Positions 54,046 through 64,000 of a DNA stretch of 64,000 bases are shown here, piece after piece. The first letter of the stretch is position 1. Each line of letters begins with the position of its first letter. Both the position numbers and the translations under genes were made by a program. The stretch comes from Vreelandella sulfidaeris (GTDB lineage: Bacteria; Pseudomonadota; Gammaproteobacteria; Pseudomonadales; Halomonadaceae), in contig AP019514.1 of the NCBI GenBank assembly GCA_007182875.1, forward strand, positions 1,984,001 through 2,048,000, read 5' to 3'. The notes under the pieces are model-generated. The model searched no databases. It saw only the letters and a program-made list of their open reading frames with translations, and was not told the origin of the DNA.

Positions 54046-57000
54046 TTGCCTCAAGCTGAACCATCTACGTCTGATAACCGCCAGATATTGTCTCCTAAAT
54101 ATCGCGCTTGGCTCCTAATTTGGAGCCTTTTACGCCTGTATTATCGTACTGCCAATTTGGCTGTTTGCGCTTGTGGCGTTAGTTGCCGGGGTAGCACTAT
54201 CTCCTTGGGGCACTGGGGTGTTGCTTTCGCAGGGCGAACAACGTGATTTTTCTCCTATGCCCATCATGAAGGCGGCCTTCTTGATGATTTCCTGATTGAA
54301 GACTTCCAATTGCAGTTAGGAGAAACACGAATCGGCGTGGATGAATTTGAGCTTCAGTGGTCGGATGACTGTGTTTTATCGGGGCGTTTATGTATCGACA
54401 CACTCCGTGCCGTGGGCGCCGATATCCGCCTGGGCACATCAAGTGAGGAGGAACCTCCACCCGAAGAGGGCGGAGCACCGCTGGAGATTCGTTTTCCCTT
54501 TCCCATTGAGGTACGGTCACTTCAGCTCGATGATGTTAACTTACGCCTTGCTGACGGCACCGAAGTGGCATGGCGTTCTTTAAGCTCCGCGGTCGTTGCG
54601 GAAGGCAATGACGTGCGGCTTGCGCCGACTCACTTGGAGCAACCTCGCCTTTATTTGCCGCCATCAGCAGGTGTACTGCTAACGCAAGCCACTGAAACAC
54701 CTCTTTCTGCTGAGGCTATCGATGCCGCTATATTGCTCCGTGAACCGCAAGACGAAGCCGTACTGGCAGTAGAGTCTCCAGAAGAGCAGTTAGAAGCACG
54801 AGAACGGCTGGAATTGCCTGACATCACCTTGCCGGTGGATATTCAAATACCCGAATTTACGCTTAACGATTTTCGCCTGGAAGGCGCCACTGAGTATCGA
54901 GTGGAACGTCTACACCTTGGACTGATAACCGAGGGCGACCGCGTTGAGTTAACCGAGCTTGCTGTCGTTACGCCAGACGCTGAGGCTGAATTAACCGCAA
55001 AGGCGACCTTAAGCGGCAGTTACCCACTTGAAGCTCGTTTGAACGTAGAACTTTTTTTTTAGCTGAGAGGTTTCCTGAGCTCGATGGCGAGACCTTGACG
55101 TTAACGCTGTCTGGCCCACTCGATGCACTGGAAGCCCAGCTTGAAGCGTCAGGGGCAGTAAATGCGTCATTAAACGCTCAAGTAGACGCGCTAGCCCCAC
55201 GCTGCCGTTTCAACTAGAGCTACAAAGCGATCAAATTCAGTGGCCGCTGCCCGAAAGCGAAGCGGACAACCCAGAAGAAAAAGACGGCGCAAGCCAATGG
55301 TGATGCTGCCTCCGACCCTTACGTGGTCGATGATCTTGATTTGCAGGTAACGGGAAGCCTTAGTGATTATAACGCTCAACTGGCGATGGCGGTCGAAGGG
55401 CCTAGCTTGCCGCTCACTCAGATAAATGTAAGCGGCGAGGGTGATCTTGAGCAGTTTAGCTGGCAACCGCTCACCCTCGCGGTCGACGAAAGCTCCTTGC
55501 GCAGCGAAGGCAGCATTAGCTGGGTAGCCCGCTACAGGTCAATACGTCTATTCGTCTGGATCAGTTTAACCCTGCCCATTTCGTTGACCAGCTAGAGGGT
55601 AATTTAAACGGCGACATTGAGCTTACGTTGCGTCAGCAAGAGGAGCAGTGGGCGATTAGCGTGCCCAATTTAGCGATTGACGGAGAATTGCGCGATTATC
55701 CCTTAACCCTACAAGCGGCCTTTGATGCTAACAGCGACTTGGAGCTGGATATTGAGGAGATGCTGTTCACGCAGGGGGGATAATCGCTTAGAAGCAGTGG
55801 GGCAAATCAGCGAAGAAGCCATGTCGTTAAATGCAGACATTGCGCTACGTCAGTTGCAAACCCTCTCGCCGGACTTGGCGGGTAATATCGTTGGCACGCT
55901 AGAGGCCAGCGGTAGTTTTAGTCAGCCGCAGTTACTCGCTAACTTGCAAGGCAATGGCGTGCGATTTGGCGAAAACCGCATCGAACAGCTCGTTCTAGAT
56001 GCCGATATTCAGGGCATTGACGATCCCGCCCTTGACGTGCAACTGGCGCTGCAGAACGTCAATGCTGGCGGTCAGGCGCTTTCCACCATGAATGCGAACC
56101 TGACCGGGCGCCTCTCAGACCATCGCCTTGAGCTTACCGCACAAGGTGAAAATAACAACGTTTTAAGTCGAGCATTAATCGCCCTTGATGGTCGTTTTGA
56201 TCAGCAGGGCCAGCTATATCAGGCGCGCGTCACGCCGCTGGAAATTGATTCTGACGCGGGTGATATCCGTCTTGAAGCGCCCTGGACTTACGCTACAACT
56301 TGGCCAATGGTCAGGCGAGCCTGTCGTCGTTCTGCCTGCGGCGAGAACAGGGGGGAGTAGTCTGCTCTGAACAGGAAATTAGCGCCTCTGCTCAGCAGGG
56401 TAATGCCGTGCTCTCGCTACGTGAAGTCCCCATGGAAATGTTGGAGCCATTTCTGCCAGAAAACTGGCAGTTAACGGGCGATACGACAGCGGACCTTGAT
56501 GCCAATTGGCGGCAGGGGGCACGCAGTGGCAGACCAATCTACAGATATTAAGCGATCTCGAGATTACGGCTGTTAATGATTATGGTCAGCCCGTCCAATT
56601 GCCAGAGATCAGTTTAGACGCACAGATTGAGGCCACTCAAGCCCAGGCGGAAGCCAATGTGTCGCTCTCGCTTGCTGAGGCAGGAGATCTCAACCTAGCC
56701 TTGTCGGTCAATGACCCATTAGGGGCGGGCGCGTTGTCAGGAGAGCTACGCGCAGAAAATGTATCGCTGCAACCCTACCGGCCTATGTTGGTAGGTATGG
56801 ACCAACTGGAAGGTGAGCTAACCGGCAGTGTACAAATTAACGGCACGACCTCGCAGCCTGATTTACAGGGCCAGCTTGCGCTTCGCAATATTCGTGTTAA
56901 TGGGCCGGATATTCCAGTCGATGTTCAAGATGGTGAATTGGTTGTCTCTTTCGATGGTGAGCAGGGTGATATCGTTGGTTATCTAGCCGCCGAACGTGGG

Positions 57001-58093
57001 CGTTTGGAAATCACCGGTGATGCTTACTGGCCAAGCGGTGACGATTGGCGCATTGGCGTCGACCTGAACGCAGTTCAAGAGCCAATCTTAGTCGTATTAC
57101 CCCAGTTTGGCCGTCTTGAGGTGGCGCCTGATCTCCGTATTCGGGTAACCCCGGAAATGCTGCAAGTGCGAGGTGATGTTAATTTACCCTGGGCACGGCT
57201 TGAGATTGGCGACATGCCGTCATCGGCCATCACACCGAGTGGTGATGAGGTGATTATCACCGAGCGCGATGACCGGCAGGCTGAAATCGAGGCGCAGCGT
57301 GCTGCTACCAATGATGGGCCCAGTGCGGCGGATGAACTTGCTGCCACCGGTATGGCGCTTGATGTGCTGGTGACCCTAACGTTGGGCAGTGATATGCAGC
57401 TATCCGCCTATGGCTTAGAGTCTGGACTGGGGGCTCGTTGGAAGTTCGGCAAAGCAGCGGTGCGTTACAGTTGTTTGGAGATGTTAATTTAGTGGATGGT
57501 CGCTTCCAGGCATTTGGTCAAGACCTTATCATTCGCCGGGGTGAACTTCTGTTTAGCGGTCCTCCCGATCTGCCCACCCTTGACTTCGAAGCTATCCGCA
57601 ACCCAGAGGTTACTGAAGATGACGTTATTGCGGGCCTACGTGTCACTGGCAGTGCCGAAGCGCCAAACGTACTGATCTTTTCTGAACCGCCTATGAATGA
57701 ATCCCGCGCGCTCTCTTATTTATTGCGAGGCCGTGCTCCAGATGCTTCAGGTGGTGGAGTGGATAACGCCCTGACAACCGCGCTGATTGGTATGTCGCTA
57801 GGGCGCACCGGTGGCGCAGTCGGTTCGATTGGAGAAGCTTTCGGCATTGACGATTTAACGCTGGATACCTCGGGTGCAGGTGATGACAGTCAAGTCGCCG
57901 TCAGCGGCCAATTGACCGATGATCTGAGGATTAGTTATGGCGTGGGGATTTTCTCCCCATTGCAGAGTTAACACTGCGCTACACTCTGTGGCGCAACCTC
58001 TACGTTCAAGCCGTATCGGGAACTAACCAAGCCGTGGATTTAATCTATACGTTTACTCGTTCCGGTGATCCAGAAATCATTCAGCAGCAATAA
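54046..58093 (+). CDS. tamB: Translocation and assembly module inner-membrane subunit TamB (frameshifted)
   Basis: About 1350 codons, a giant periplasm-spanning protein working with TamA in outer-membrane protein or lipid transport. After an N-terminal membrane segment (IVLPIWLFALVALVAGVAL after correction) come long repetitive beta-rich stretches (LQLDDVNLRLADGTEVAWRS, IDGELRDYPLTLQAAF). The C-terminal DUF490 domain is diagnostic: GMSLGRTGGAVGSIGEAFGIDDLTLDT, ISYGVGIF and YTFTR. At least ten breaks occur. The TTG at 54046 follows GGAGAGAG and is the likely start. Lengths and order match tamAB in other gammaproteobacteria. Confidence 0.88.
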
Positions 58094-58104
58094 GTGAGGG
58101 CGAT

Positions 58105-58736
58105 ATGTCACTATTTTCAAAAGCTAACTCAAGTTCAGGGCGTGTGCTGCCTGGGCGAGATACGCCCATAGAAACAAGCCAGGTGCATACCATCAATGGG
58201 CATTCGATACATCCACCCTTTCCCAAAGGCCACGAAGAGATCGTGCTAGGGATGGGCTGCTTCTGGGGTGTGGAACGCCTTTTGGCAGCTGCCTGGGGTT
58301 TATGTCACCGCGGCTGGTTACGCTGGTGGTGAAACACCCAACCCAACCTATGAGGAGACTTGCACGGGACGTACCGGTCATACTGAGGTGGTGAGAGTGA
58401 TTTATGATCCCCAGCAAGTTGATCTGGAAACCCTGTTACAAGTTTTTGGGAACAGCACGATCCCACCCAGGGTAACCGTCAGGGTAATGACATTGGCTCA
58501 CAGTATCGTTCTGCCATTTTACAACAAGCCAAACTCAACAAGCTGTAGCCGAGCAGAGCGCCGCAGCGTATCAACAAGCGCTCGATAAGGCAGGTAGAGG
58601 GCCAATCACCACCGAAATAAAACCGCTGGAAACGTTTTATTATGCGGAGGCTTACCACCAGCAGTATCTTGATAAAAACCCTAACGGCTACTGCGGCCGA
58701 AAGGCACGGGTGTTACATGTCCCATTGGTTAAGTAA
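58105..58736 (+). CDS. msrA: Peptide methionine sulfoxide reductase MsrA (frameshifted)
   Basis: Repairs the S-isomer of methionine sulfoxide. The catalytic Cys motif is [41 protein letters not shown] follows; a resolving Cys lies in GYCGRKARV near the C-terminus. About 210 codons. Breaks lie near 58282, 58450 and 58528-58535. It begins 11 bases after tamB, so it may be read through from that operon. Confidence 0.93.
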
Positions 58737-58767
58737 TCTAATCGGTCAACCGCAGCGTTCTCAGCGA

Positions 58768-59274
58768 ATGCTGGCTTTCCAGCATGGCGCGATAGGCAGT
58801 GCCTTGACGCTCATGCTCTGTGTATCGCCCGCCTGGGCAGGTGAAGAAACCGTTACCGAACTGGCGATGCCTCAAACCGTTGACGACACATCATTCGCAA
58901 GCGAACGTGAAGCAGTGATGTGGCGTCAGCAAACTTAAAGATATAGAAAGCCTGGTTCGTCAGTTGCGCTTTGACTTAGTTAATAACCAAGATCTGGAGG
59001 CTGCCGCACCGCGCTTAACGGAACTGCAAGAACGTGCCAGCGCCCAACGCTTACTCCCTGCATTTATCGCGGGCACGCATGGTGGTGGCTCCGATGCGCG
59101 GGCCTCTATTTGGGAGGAGTGGGATAAGTTTGCCGGCGGTTTTGACGACCTTGAAGATAAAATCGCCAATTTGATTGATGTGGCAGAGCAAGAAAACCCT
59201 CGTAATACAGCTCGCGCACTTTCGGAAGTAGGCAAAAGCTGTAAAAGTTGTCATCGCGCCTACCGCTATGACTA
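58768..59274 (+). CDS. Class II cytochrome c (cytochrome c'-like), periplasmic (one frameshift)
   Basis: A predicted periplasmic monoheme protein of about 168 residues. A signal peptide ends SPAWA; a four-helix region follows (WRQQKLKDIESLVRQLRFDL after restoring one base near 58936); the heme motif CKSCH is near the C-terminus (EVGKSCKSCHRAYRYD), as in cytochrome c' and c-556. The start is uncertain: 58768 gives a compact signal peptide, 58717 a longer one overlapping msrA. Likely electron transfer or NO/O2-related; no partner is evident. Confidence 0.78.
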
Positions 59275-59302
59275 GCGTATCAGCAGGCGCGGGGAAGGGC
59301 GC

Positions 59303-59950
59303 TTAATCGCCTTGTTGGACACGATCAATGCGGTAAAGCGTCTCCACTTGCTCTAAACCACTAATGGTGCAATTTAGGTCTTTAACGCGACCATCACTTA
59401 AACCATAAACCCAGCCATGTACTGAAATTTGTTGGCCACGTTGCCAAGCGCGCTGCAAAATTTTGGTACGGCACAAACTATTAACCTGTGCTTTGACGTT
59501 GAGCTCACACATACGATCAATTTGATCTTCTAGCGGGAGATGCTCTAGAGAACTTCGGTGATGATTATATTGCTCACGTACCGAATGCAGCCAGTAATCA
59601 ACGACGCCGCATTCACCTCCCCATCATAGCGGCTTTGATACCACCGCAACCGTAATGACCGACAATCATGATATGGCTAACTTTCAGTACGTCCACGGCG
59701 AACTGTACTACCGATAGCGCATTCATATCCGTATGGTGGAGTAAGTTAGCGACGTTGCGATGTACGAACACCTCTCCGGGAGGAGAGCAATAATTTGATT
59801 GGCTGGTACGCGGCTATCGGAACAGCCAATCCATAAATAATCCGGGTTTTGCTGATTCGAGAGGCGTTTAAAGTAATCGGGGTCCTCTTCGCACATACGT
59901 TCAGCCCAGGCGCGATTGTTATCAAGCAGCGTCGCAATAGCGTCAGACAT
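59303..59950 (-). CDS. can: Beta-carbonic anhydrase (frameshifted)
   Basis: Zinc enzyme interconverting CO2 and bicarbonate, about 216 residues. The zinc ligands are seen in [10 protein letters not shown] and [39 protein letters not shown] and [16 protein letters not shown] are family signatures. Breaks lie near 59785-59790 (restoring [14 protein letters not shown]) and near 59620. The ATG at 59950 has a GGAGAA site. It is divergent from gor. Confidence 0.93.
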
Positions 59951-60136
59951 AAATTCTCCAGACAGGTTGGATAGAGGTAAATTGCTGATCAGAAAGCGGA
60001 ATGTCGAATTTTAGTCAGTATAAATTATCAGGCAGTATAAAATAACAACAAAGGTTTTAACCTCCTCCGACAGTCAGGTCAATATCCATGTTTGGCCGTC
60101 AAGGTACACGAATATTTAACTCCACAGGAGCAAGCG

Positions 60137-61515
60137 ATGGCAGACATTTCTGAATACGAATATGACCTCTTGGTCATTGGAGCAGGCTCTGGTGGCGTCC
60201 GTGTTGCTCGTACGGCAGCAGCCACCGGTGCCAGGGTGGCGATTGCCGAAGATCGTTACTTGGGCGGAACCTGTGTCAACGTCGGCTGTGTCCCAAAAAA
60301 ACTTTACTCGTACGCGGCCCATTTTCACGACAGCTTTGACGATTCGGCAGGTTTTGGCTGGCAATTGCCTGGCCAGCCAGCTTTGATTGGGCCACGCTAC
60401 GAGACAACAAAATCAGCGAAATAAAGCGCCTAAACGGCATTTATCAGCGCATGCTTGAGGGTGCGGGGGTCACGTTGTTTAACGCTCGTGCACGACTCGT
60501 TGACGCTAACACGGTGGCGTTAAGTGGTGAGCATGGCAATATATTGCTGACAGCCCGAAAAATCGTACTTGCCACGGGTGGTTGGCCCTGGGTTCCCGAT
60601 TTTCCCGGCAGTGAATTCGCATTAGATTCCAACCAGATTTTTGATTTAGATACCTTCCCCAAGCGGTTTTGGTGCTCGGTGGTGGTTATATTGCCGTAGA
60701 ATTTTCCAGTATTTTTAATGGGTTGGGCAGCGAGACACACCTTATCTACCGCGGCGAGCTGTTTTGAAAGGGTTTGATCAACAGGTTCGCGAGTTCACCT
60801 GTGCTGAAATGGAGAGGAAGGGGTGAACCTCCACTTCAACAAGAACATTGAGCGCATTGAAGCTACCCCAGAGGCCTACAATGTTCACCTCACCAATGGC
60901 GAGGTGCTTGAGGTTGATGTGGTCTTAGCGGCCACTGGGCGTAAAGCCAATATTAAAGATTTAGGCTTAGAGGCGCTGGGTCTGGATCTGAACGAACAGG
61001 GCAAAATCCCTGTTAATGAGCGCTTTGAAACGGCGATACCGTCAGTCCTTGCCCTGGGTGACTTAATCGCTGGTCCTGAACTAACGCCAGTGGCGTTAGC
61101 AGAAGCTCATGCAACTTGTTGATATTCATTTTACCAATACCATTCCCCAACCGTTGGATTACGCCACGATTCCAACCGCCGTTTTTTGCCACCAACATCG
61201 GGACAGTGGGACTTTCCGAAGAAGCTGCCAGGGAAAAGTTTACTAACATCCGTGTCTATAGCACCAATTTCCGTGCTATGAAACACACATTGTCAGGTAG
61301 CCAAGAGCGCACATTGATGAAATTGGTGGTAGACGATGCCACTGATGTGGTGGTGGGGGCTCATATGGTTGGAGAGGACGCAGGTGAAATTATTCAGGGC
61401 ATTGCCATTGCGGTGAGAGCGGGTCTTACCAAACATGATTTTGACCGTACCGTAGGCATTCACCCTACGGGGGCAGAGGGAATTTGTGACGCTACGTACG
61501 CTCACGCGCACTTGA
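60137..61515 (+). CDS. gor: Glutathione-disulfide reductase (frameshifted)
   Basis: NADPH- and FAD-dependent enzyme that regenerates glutathione, about 457 residues. FAD site [20 protein letters not shown]; redox disulfide [24 protein letters not shown] site [20 protein letters not shown]; dimer-interface His in [11 protein letters not shown]. Breaks lie near 60390, 60665, 60760-60825, 61105, 61185 and 61474; the last moves the stop to 61515. The ATG at 60137 has a CAGGAG site. A strong terminator follows, separating it from ectA. Confidence 0.94.
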
Positions 61516-61563
61516 ATCCCATTTGTCGTTCAAGGCCCTCAGGGTTTTCCTTGAGACTGTTTT

Positions 61564-61589
61564 AGGCGTGCCTTTGGCACGCCTTTTTG
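61564..61589 (+). terminator. Intrinsic terminator between gor and ectA
   Basis: AGGCGTGCC (61564-61572), loop TTT, GGCACGCCT (61576-61584), then TTTT. This is a very stable rho-independent terminator, about 50 bases after the gor stop. Confidence 0.92.
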
Positions 61590-61602
61590 TCGTCTACTTG
61601 CG

Positions 61603-61612
61603 CTATTCTTAA
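61603..61612 (+). promoter_or_regulatory. Possible sigmaS-type -10 element upstream of ectA
   Basis: CTATTCTTAA matches the extended sigma38 -10 consensus CTATACTTAA at nine of ten positions and lies about 157 bases before ectA. In Halomonas elongata, ectABC is reported to have both sigma38 and sigma70 promoters, so a pair here would fit. No clear -35 is seen. Confidence 0.45.
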
Positions 61613-61707
61613 AGCAGAAGCGATGTAACCAGCTATGTATGCAGCGATTTTGCTTCGCCTCATTATAACGAAAATTATGGAAATCAGGGTGGTGAATAAT
61701 ATGGCTT

Positions 61708-61736
61708 TTGAATTGCTCATAATCAGCTGTTATAAT
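61708..61736 (+). promoter_or_regulatory. Sigma70-type promoter of ectABC
   Basis: TTGAAT (61708-61713) and a perfect TATAAT (61731-61736) are 17 bases apart, the ideal spacing. The predicted start near 61743 leaves a leader of about 25 bases before the ectA ATG. Directly after it, TTCGC (61747-61751) and GCGAA (61756-61760) can form a small hairpin touching the ribosome-binding region. Confidence 0.7.
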
Positions 61737-61768
61737 GATCATCAAATTCGCTACAGCGAAGCATAACT

Positions 61769-62347
61769 ATGAGTACGCCGACACAACCTTTTACTCCTTC
61801 TGCTGACTTGGCACGACCCACAGTGGCTGATGCTGTTGTGGGCCATGCAGAGACGCCGCTGTTTATTCGCAAACCCAATGCGGATGATGGCTGGGGAGTC
61901 TATGAGCTTATTAAAGCCTGCCCACCTCTGGATGTGAATTCCGCCTATGCTTACCTGCTGCTTGCGACACAATTTCGTGACACCTGTGCAGTAGCCACCA
62001 ATGAAGAAGGCGAGGTCGTTGGTTTTGTGTCTGGCTACGTTAAGGACAATGCGCCAGATACCTACTTCCTATGGCAGGTGGCGGTAGGCGAGAAGGCCCG
62101 CGGTACAGGGCTAGCGCGCCGGTTGGTCGAGGCGATCATGTCTCGTCCAGAACTTGACGATGTGCATCACCTAGAAACCACCATTACGCCTGACAATCTA
62201 GCCTCATGGGGCTTATTTCGTCGCTTGGCTGCACGCTGGCATGCACCGCTCAATAGCCGCGAATACTTTTCTACCGAACAGCTGGGTGGAGAGCATGACC
62301 CGGAAAACCTAGTTCGTATTGGTCCGTTCCAAACTGACCGTATCTAA
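61769..62347 (+). CDS. ectA: L-2,4-diaminobutyrate N-gamma-acetyltransferase
   Basis: An intact 192-residue GNAT acetyltransferase, second step of ectoine synthesis, acetylating diaminobutyrate from EctB. The acetyl-CoA motif is VAVGEKARGTGLARRLV, and FIRKPNADDGWGVYELIKACPPLDVNS and TTITPDNLASWGLFRRLA are EctA signatures. The 192-residue length is the same as I recall for the H. elongata protein. It heads the ectABC operon behind the promoter at 61708. Confidence 0.97.
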   Translation: MSTPTQPFTPSADLARPTVADAVVGHAETPLFIRKPNADDGWGVYELIKACPPLDVNSAYAYLLLATQFRDTCAVATNEEGEVVGFVSGYVKDNAPDTYFLWQVAVGEKARGTGLARRLVEAIMSRPELDDVHHLETTITPDNLASWGLFRRLAARWHAPLNSREYFSTEQLGGEHDPENLVRIGPFQTDRI

Positions 62348-62421
62348 TGCGCTGATTTTTGAGTACGCGCTTTGAACGTACTGTTTTCCCGCTCATGTTG
62401 CTCCCGGCTAGCAACGCTTAA

Positions 62422-63715
<1,294 letters not shown>

Positions 63716-63765
63716 TTTGAGGCTAGGATAAAGGGTAAGCCCTTAATGTTTTAAATTAGGGATAC

Positions 63766-63789
63766 AGCGGCTGGTAGTCGCCAGCCGCT
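63766..63789 (+). promoter_or_regulatory. Hairpin between ectB and ectC
   Basis: AGCGGCTGG (63766-63774) pairs perfectly with CCAGCCGCT (63781-63789) around TAGTCG, 18 bases before the ectC ATG. There is no T-run after it, so it may stabilise the upstream message or modulate ectC translation rather than terminate. A smaller hairpin AAGGG/CCCTT lies at about 63731-63744. Confidence 0.55.
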
Positions 63790-63807
63790 CTGATACGGAG
63801 TACTTCT

Positions 63808-64000
63808 ATGATCGTTCGTAATCTTGAAGAAGCGCGCAAAACAGAACGTCTCGTTACCGCTGAAAATGGTAACTGGGACAGCACGCGCCTGGTGTTGGCC
63901 AACGACGGTGGACAGTTTTCTTTCCATATCACTCGAATTTTCGAAGGCACTGAGACACATATTCATTACAAACATCACTATGAGTCTGTGTACTGCATTG
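63808..64000 (+). CDS. ectC: L-ectoine synthase, 5' part only
   Basis: The first 64 codons of EctC, cut by the window end. EctC is a cupin that closes acetyl-diaminobutyrate to ectoine. The start [20 protein letters not shown] and [20 protein letters not shown] are characteristic and include part of the metal-binding region. An ACGGAG site precedes the ATG. No frame break is visible in this part. Confidence 0.95.
   Translation, partial: MIVRNLEEARKTERLVTAENGNWDSTRLVLANDGGQFSFHITRIFEGTETHIHYKHHYESVYCI

Overview
The window is a 64 kb piece of a gammaproteobacterial chromosome, most likely from the Halomonadaceae (Halomonas and relatives). This is inferred from an ectABC ectoine operon at the right edge, a 192-residue EctA, the complete ybgC-tolQRAB-pal-cpoB set next to aspS-ruvCAB, a YciK/MupP/UbiG block, and overall gene content and base composition. 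No phage, insertion sequence, CRISPR array or island boundary was found: this is housekeeping chromosome.

The dominant property is technical. Almost every gene longer than about 600 bp is broken into two or more reading frames, and nearly every break I resolved sits in a homopolymer that is one base too short or too long. I read these as sequencing errors, annotate whole genes across the breaks, and state where the breaks are. Genes that read cleanly are mostly short (ruvC, pal, ybgC, ectA, grxA, hybE-like, yjfB-like). One exception is real decay: a nei (endonuclease VIII) remnant after uvrB that has lost large internal blocks.

Layout. 0-7.5 kb: a LysR regulator, then the glycine cleavage locus: gcvH-gcvP on minus, divergent from an alanine/glycine:cation symporter, followed by gcvT on plus. 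7.5-9.4 kb: a LysM lipoprotein with a degenerate LytM domain and an acyltransferase of the YihG type. 9.4-14.7 kb: LysR regulator divergent from scoA-scoB (ketoacid CoA transferase), a DUF1338-like protein, glutaredoxin, an orphan HybE-like chaperone, a 4 x 16 bp tandem repeat, and 3-hydroxybutyrate dehydrogenase; together a ketone-body/PHB-monomer utilisation locus. 14.7-17.1 kb: a RegB/RegA-type redox two-component system with a small membrane protein. 17.2-20 kb: pyrC, mtnN, folD. 20.1-20.6 kb: four tRNA genes (Pro, Arg, His, His). 21-29.4 kb: a DadA-like oxidase, a YjfB-like small protein, prfC, a TatD-family nuclease, ygfZ, a cysteine-less HMA-like protein, an OsmC protein, uvrB, nei remnant. 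29.6-37 kb: class I fumarase, cardiolipin synthase, a HypT-like LysR, an NMN adenylyltransferase-Nudix fusion, a YihY membrane protein, acylphosphatase, and a D-2-hydroxyacid dehydrogenase.

37.1-47.5 kb: the long co-directional run fmdB-like-aspS-ruvC-ruvA-ruvB-ybgC-tolQ-tolR-tolA-tolB-pal-cpoB. 47.5-49.8 kb: YciK-like SDR facing mupP and ubiG. 49.9-58.1 kb: a less familiar envelope-related group: a 32-codon ORF, a UDP-glucose-dehydrogenase homologue that has lost its NAD-binding glycines and catalytic cysteine, a membrane-anchored coiled-coil protein, then tamA and tamB. 58.1-61.5 kb: msrA, a class II cytochrome c, beta-carbonic anhydrase, glutathione reductase. 61.6-64 kb: the ectoine operon with a good sigma70 promoter and a possible sigmaS promoter; ectC runs off the end.

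The strongest candidate for something undescribed is the degenerate UDP-glucose-dehydrogenase homologue with its coiled-coil partner directly upstream of tamAB. Secondary points are the short intergenic tandem repeats, the DUF1338-like protein that appears to lack the first metal histidine, the Nudix domain with an altered Nudix box, and the orphan HybE-like protein.
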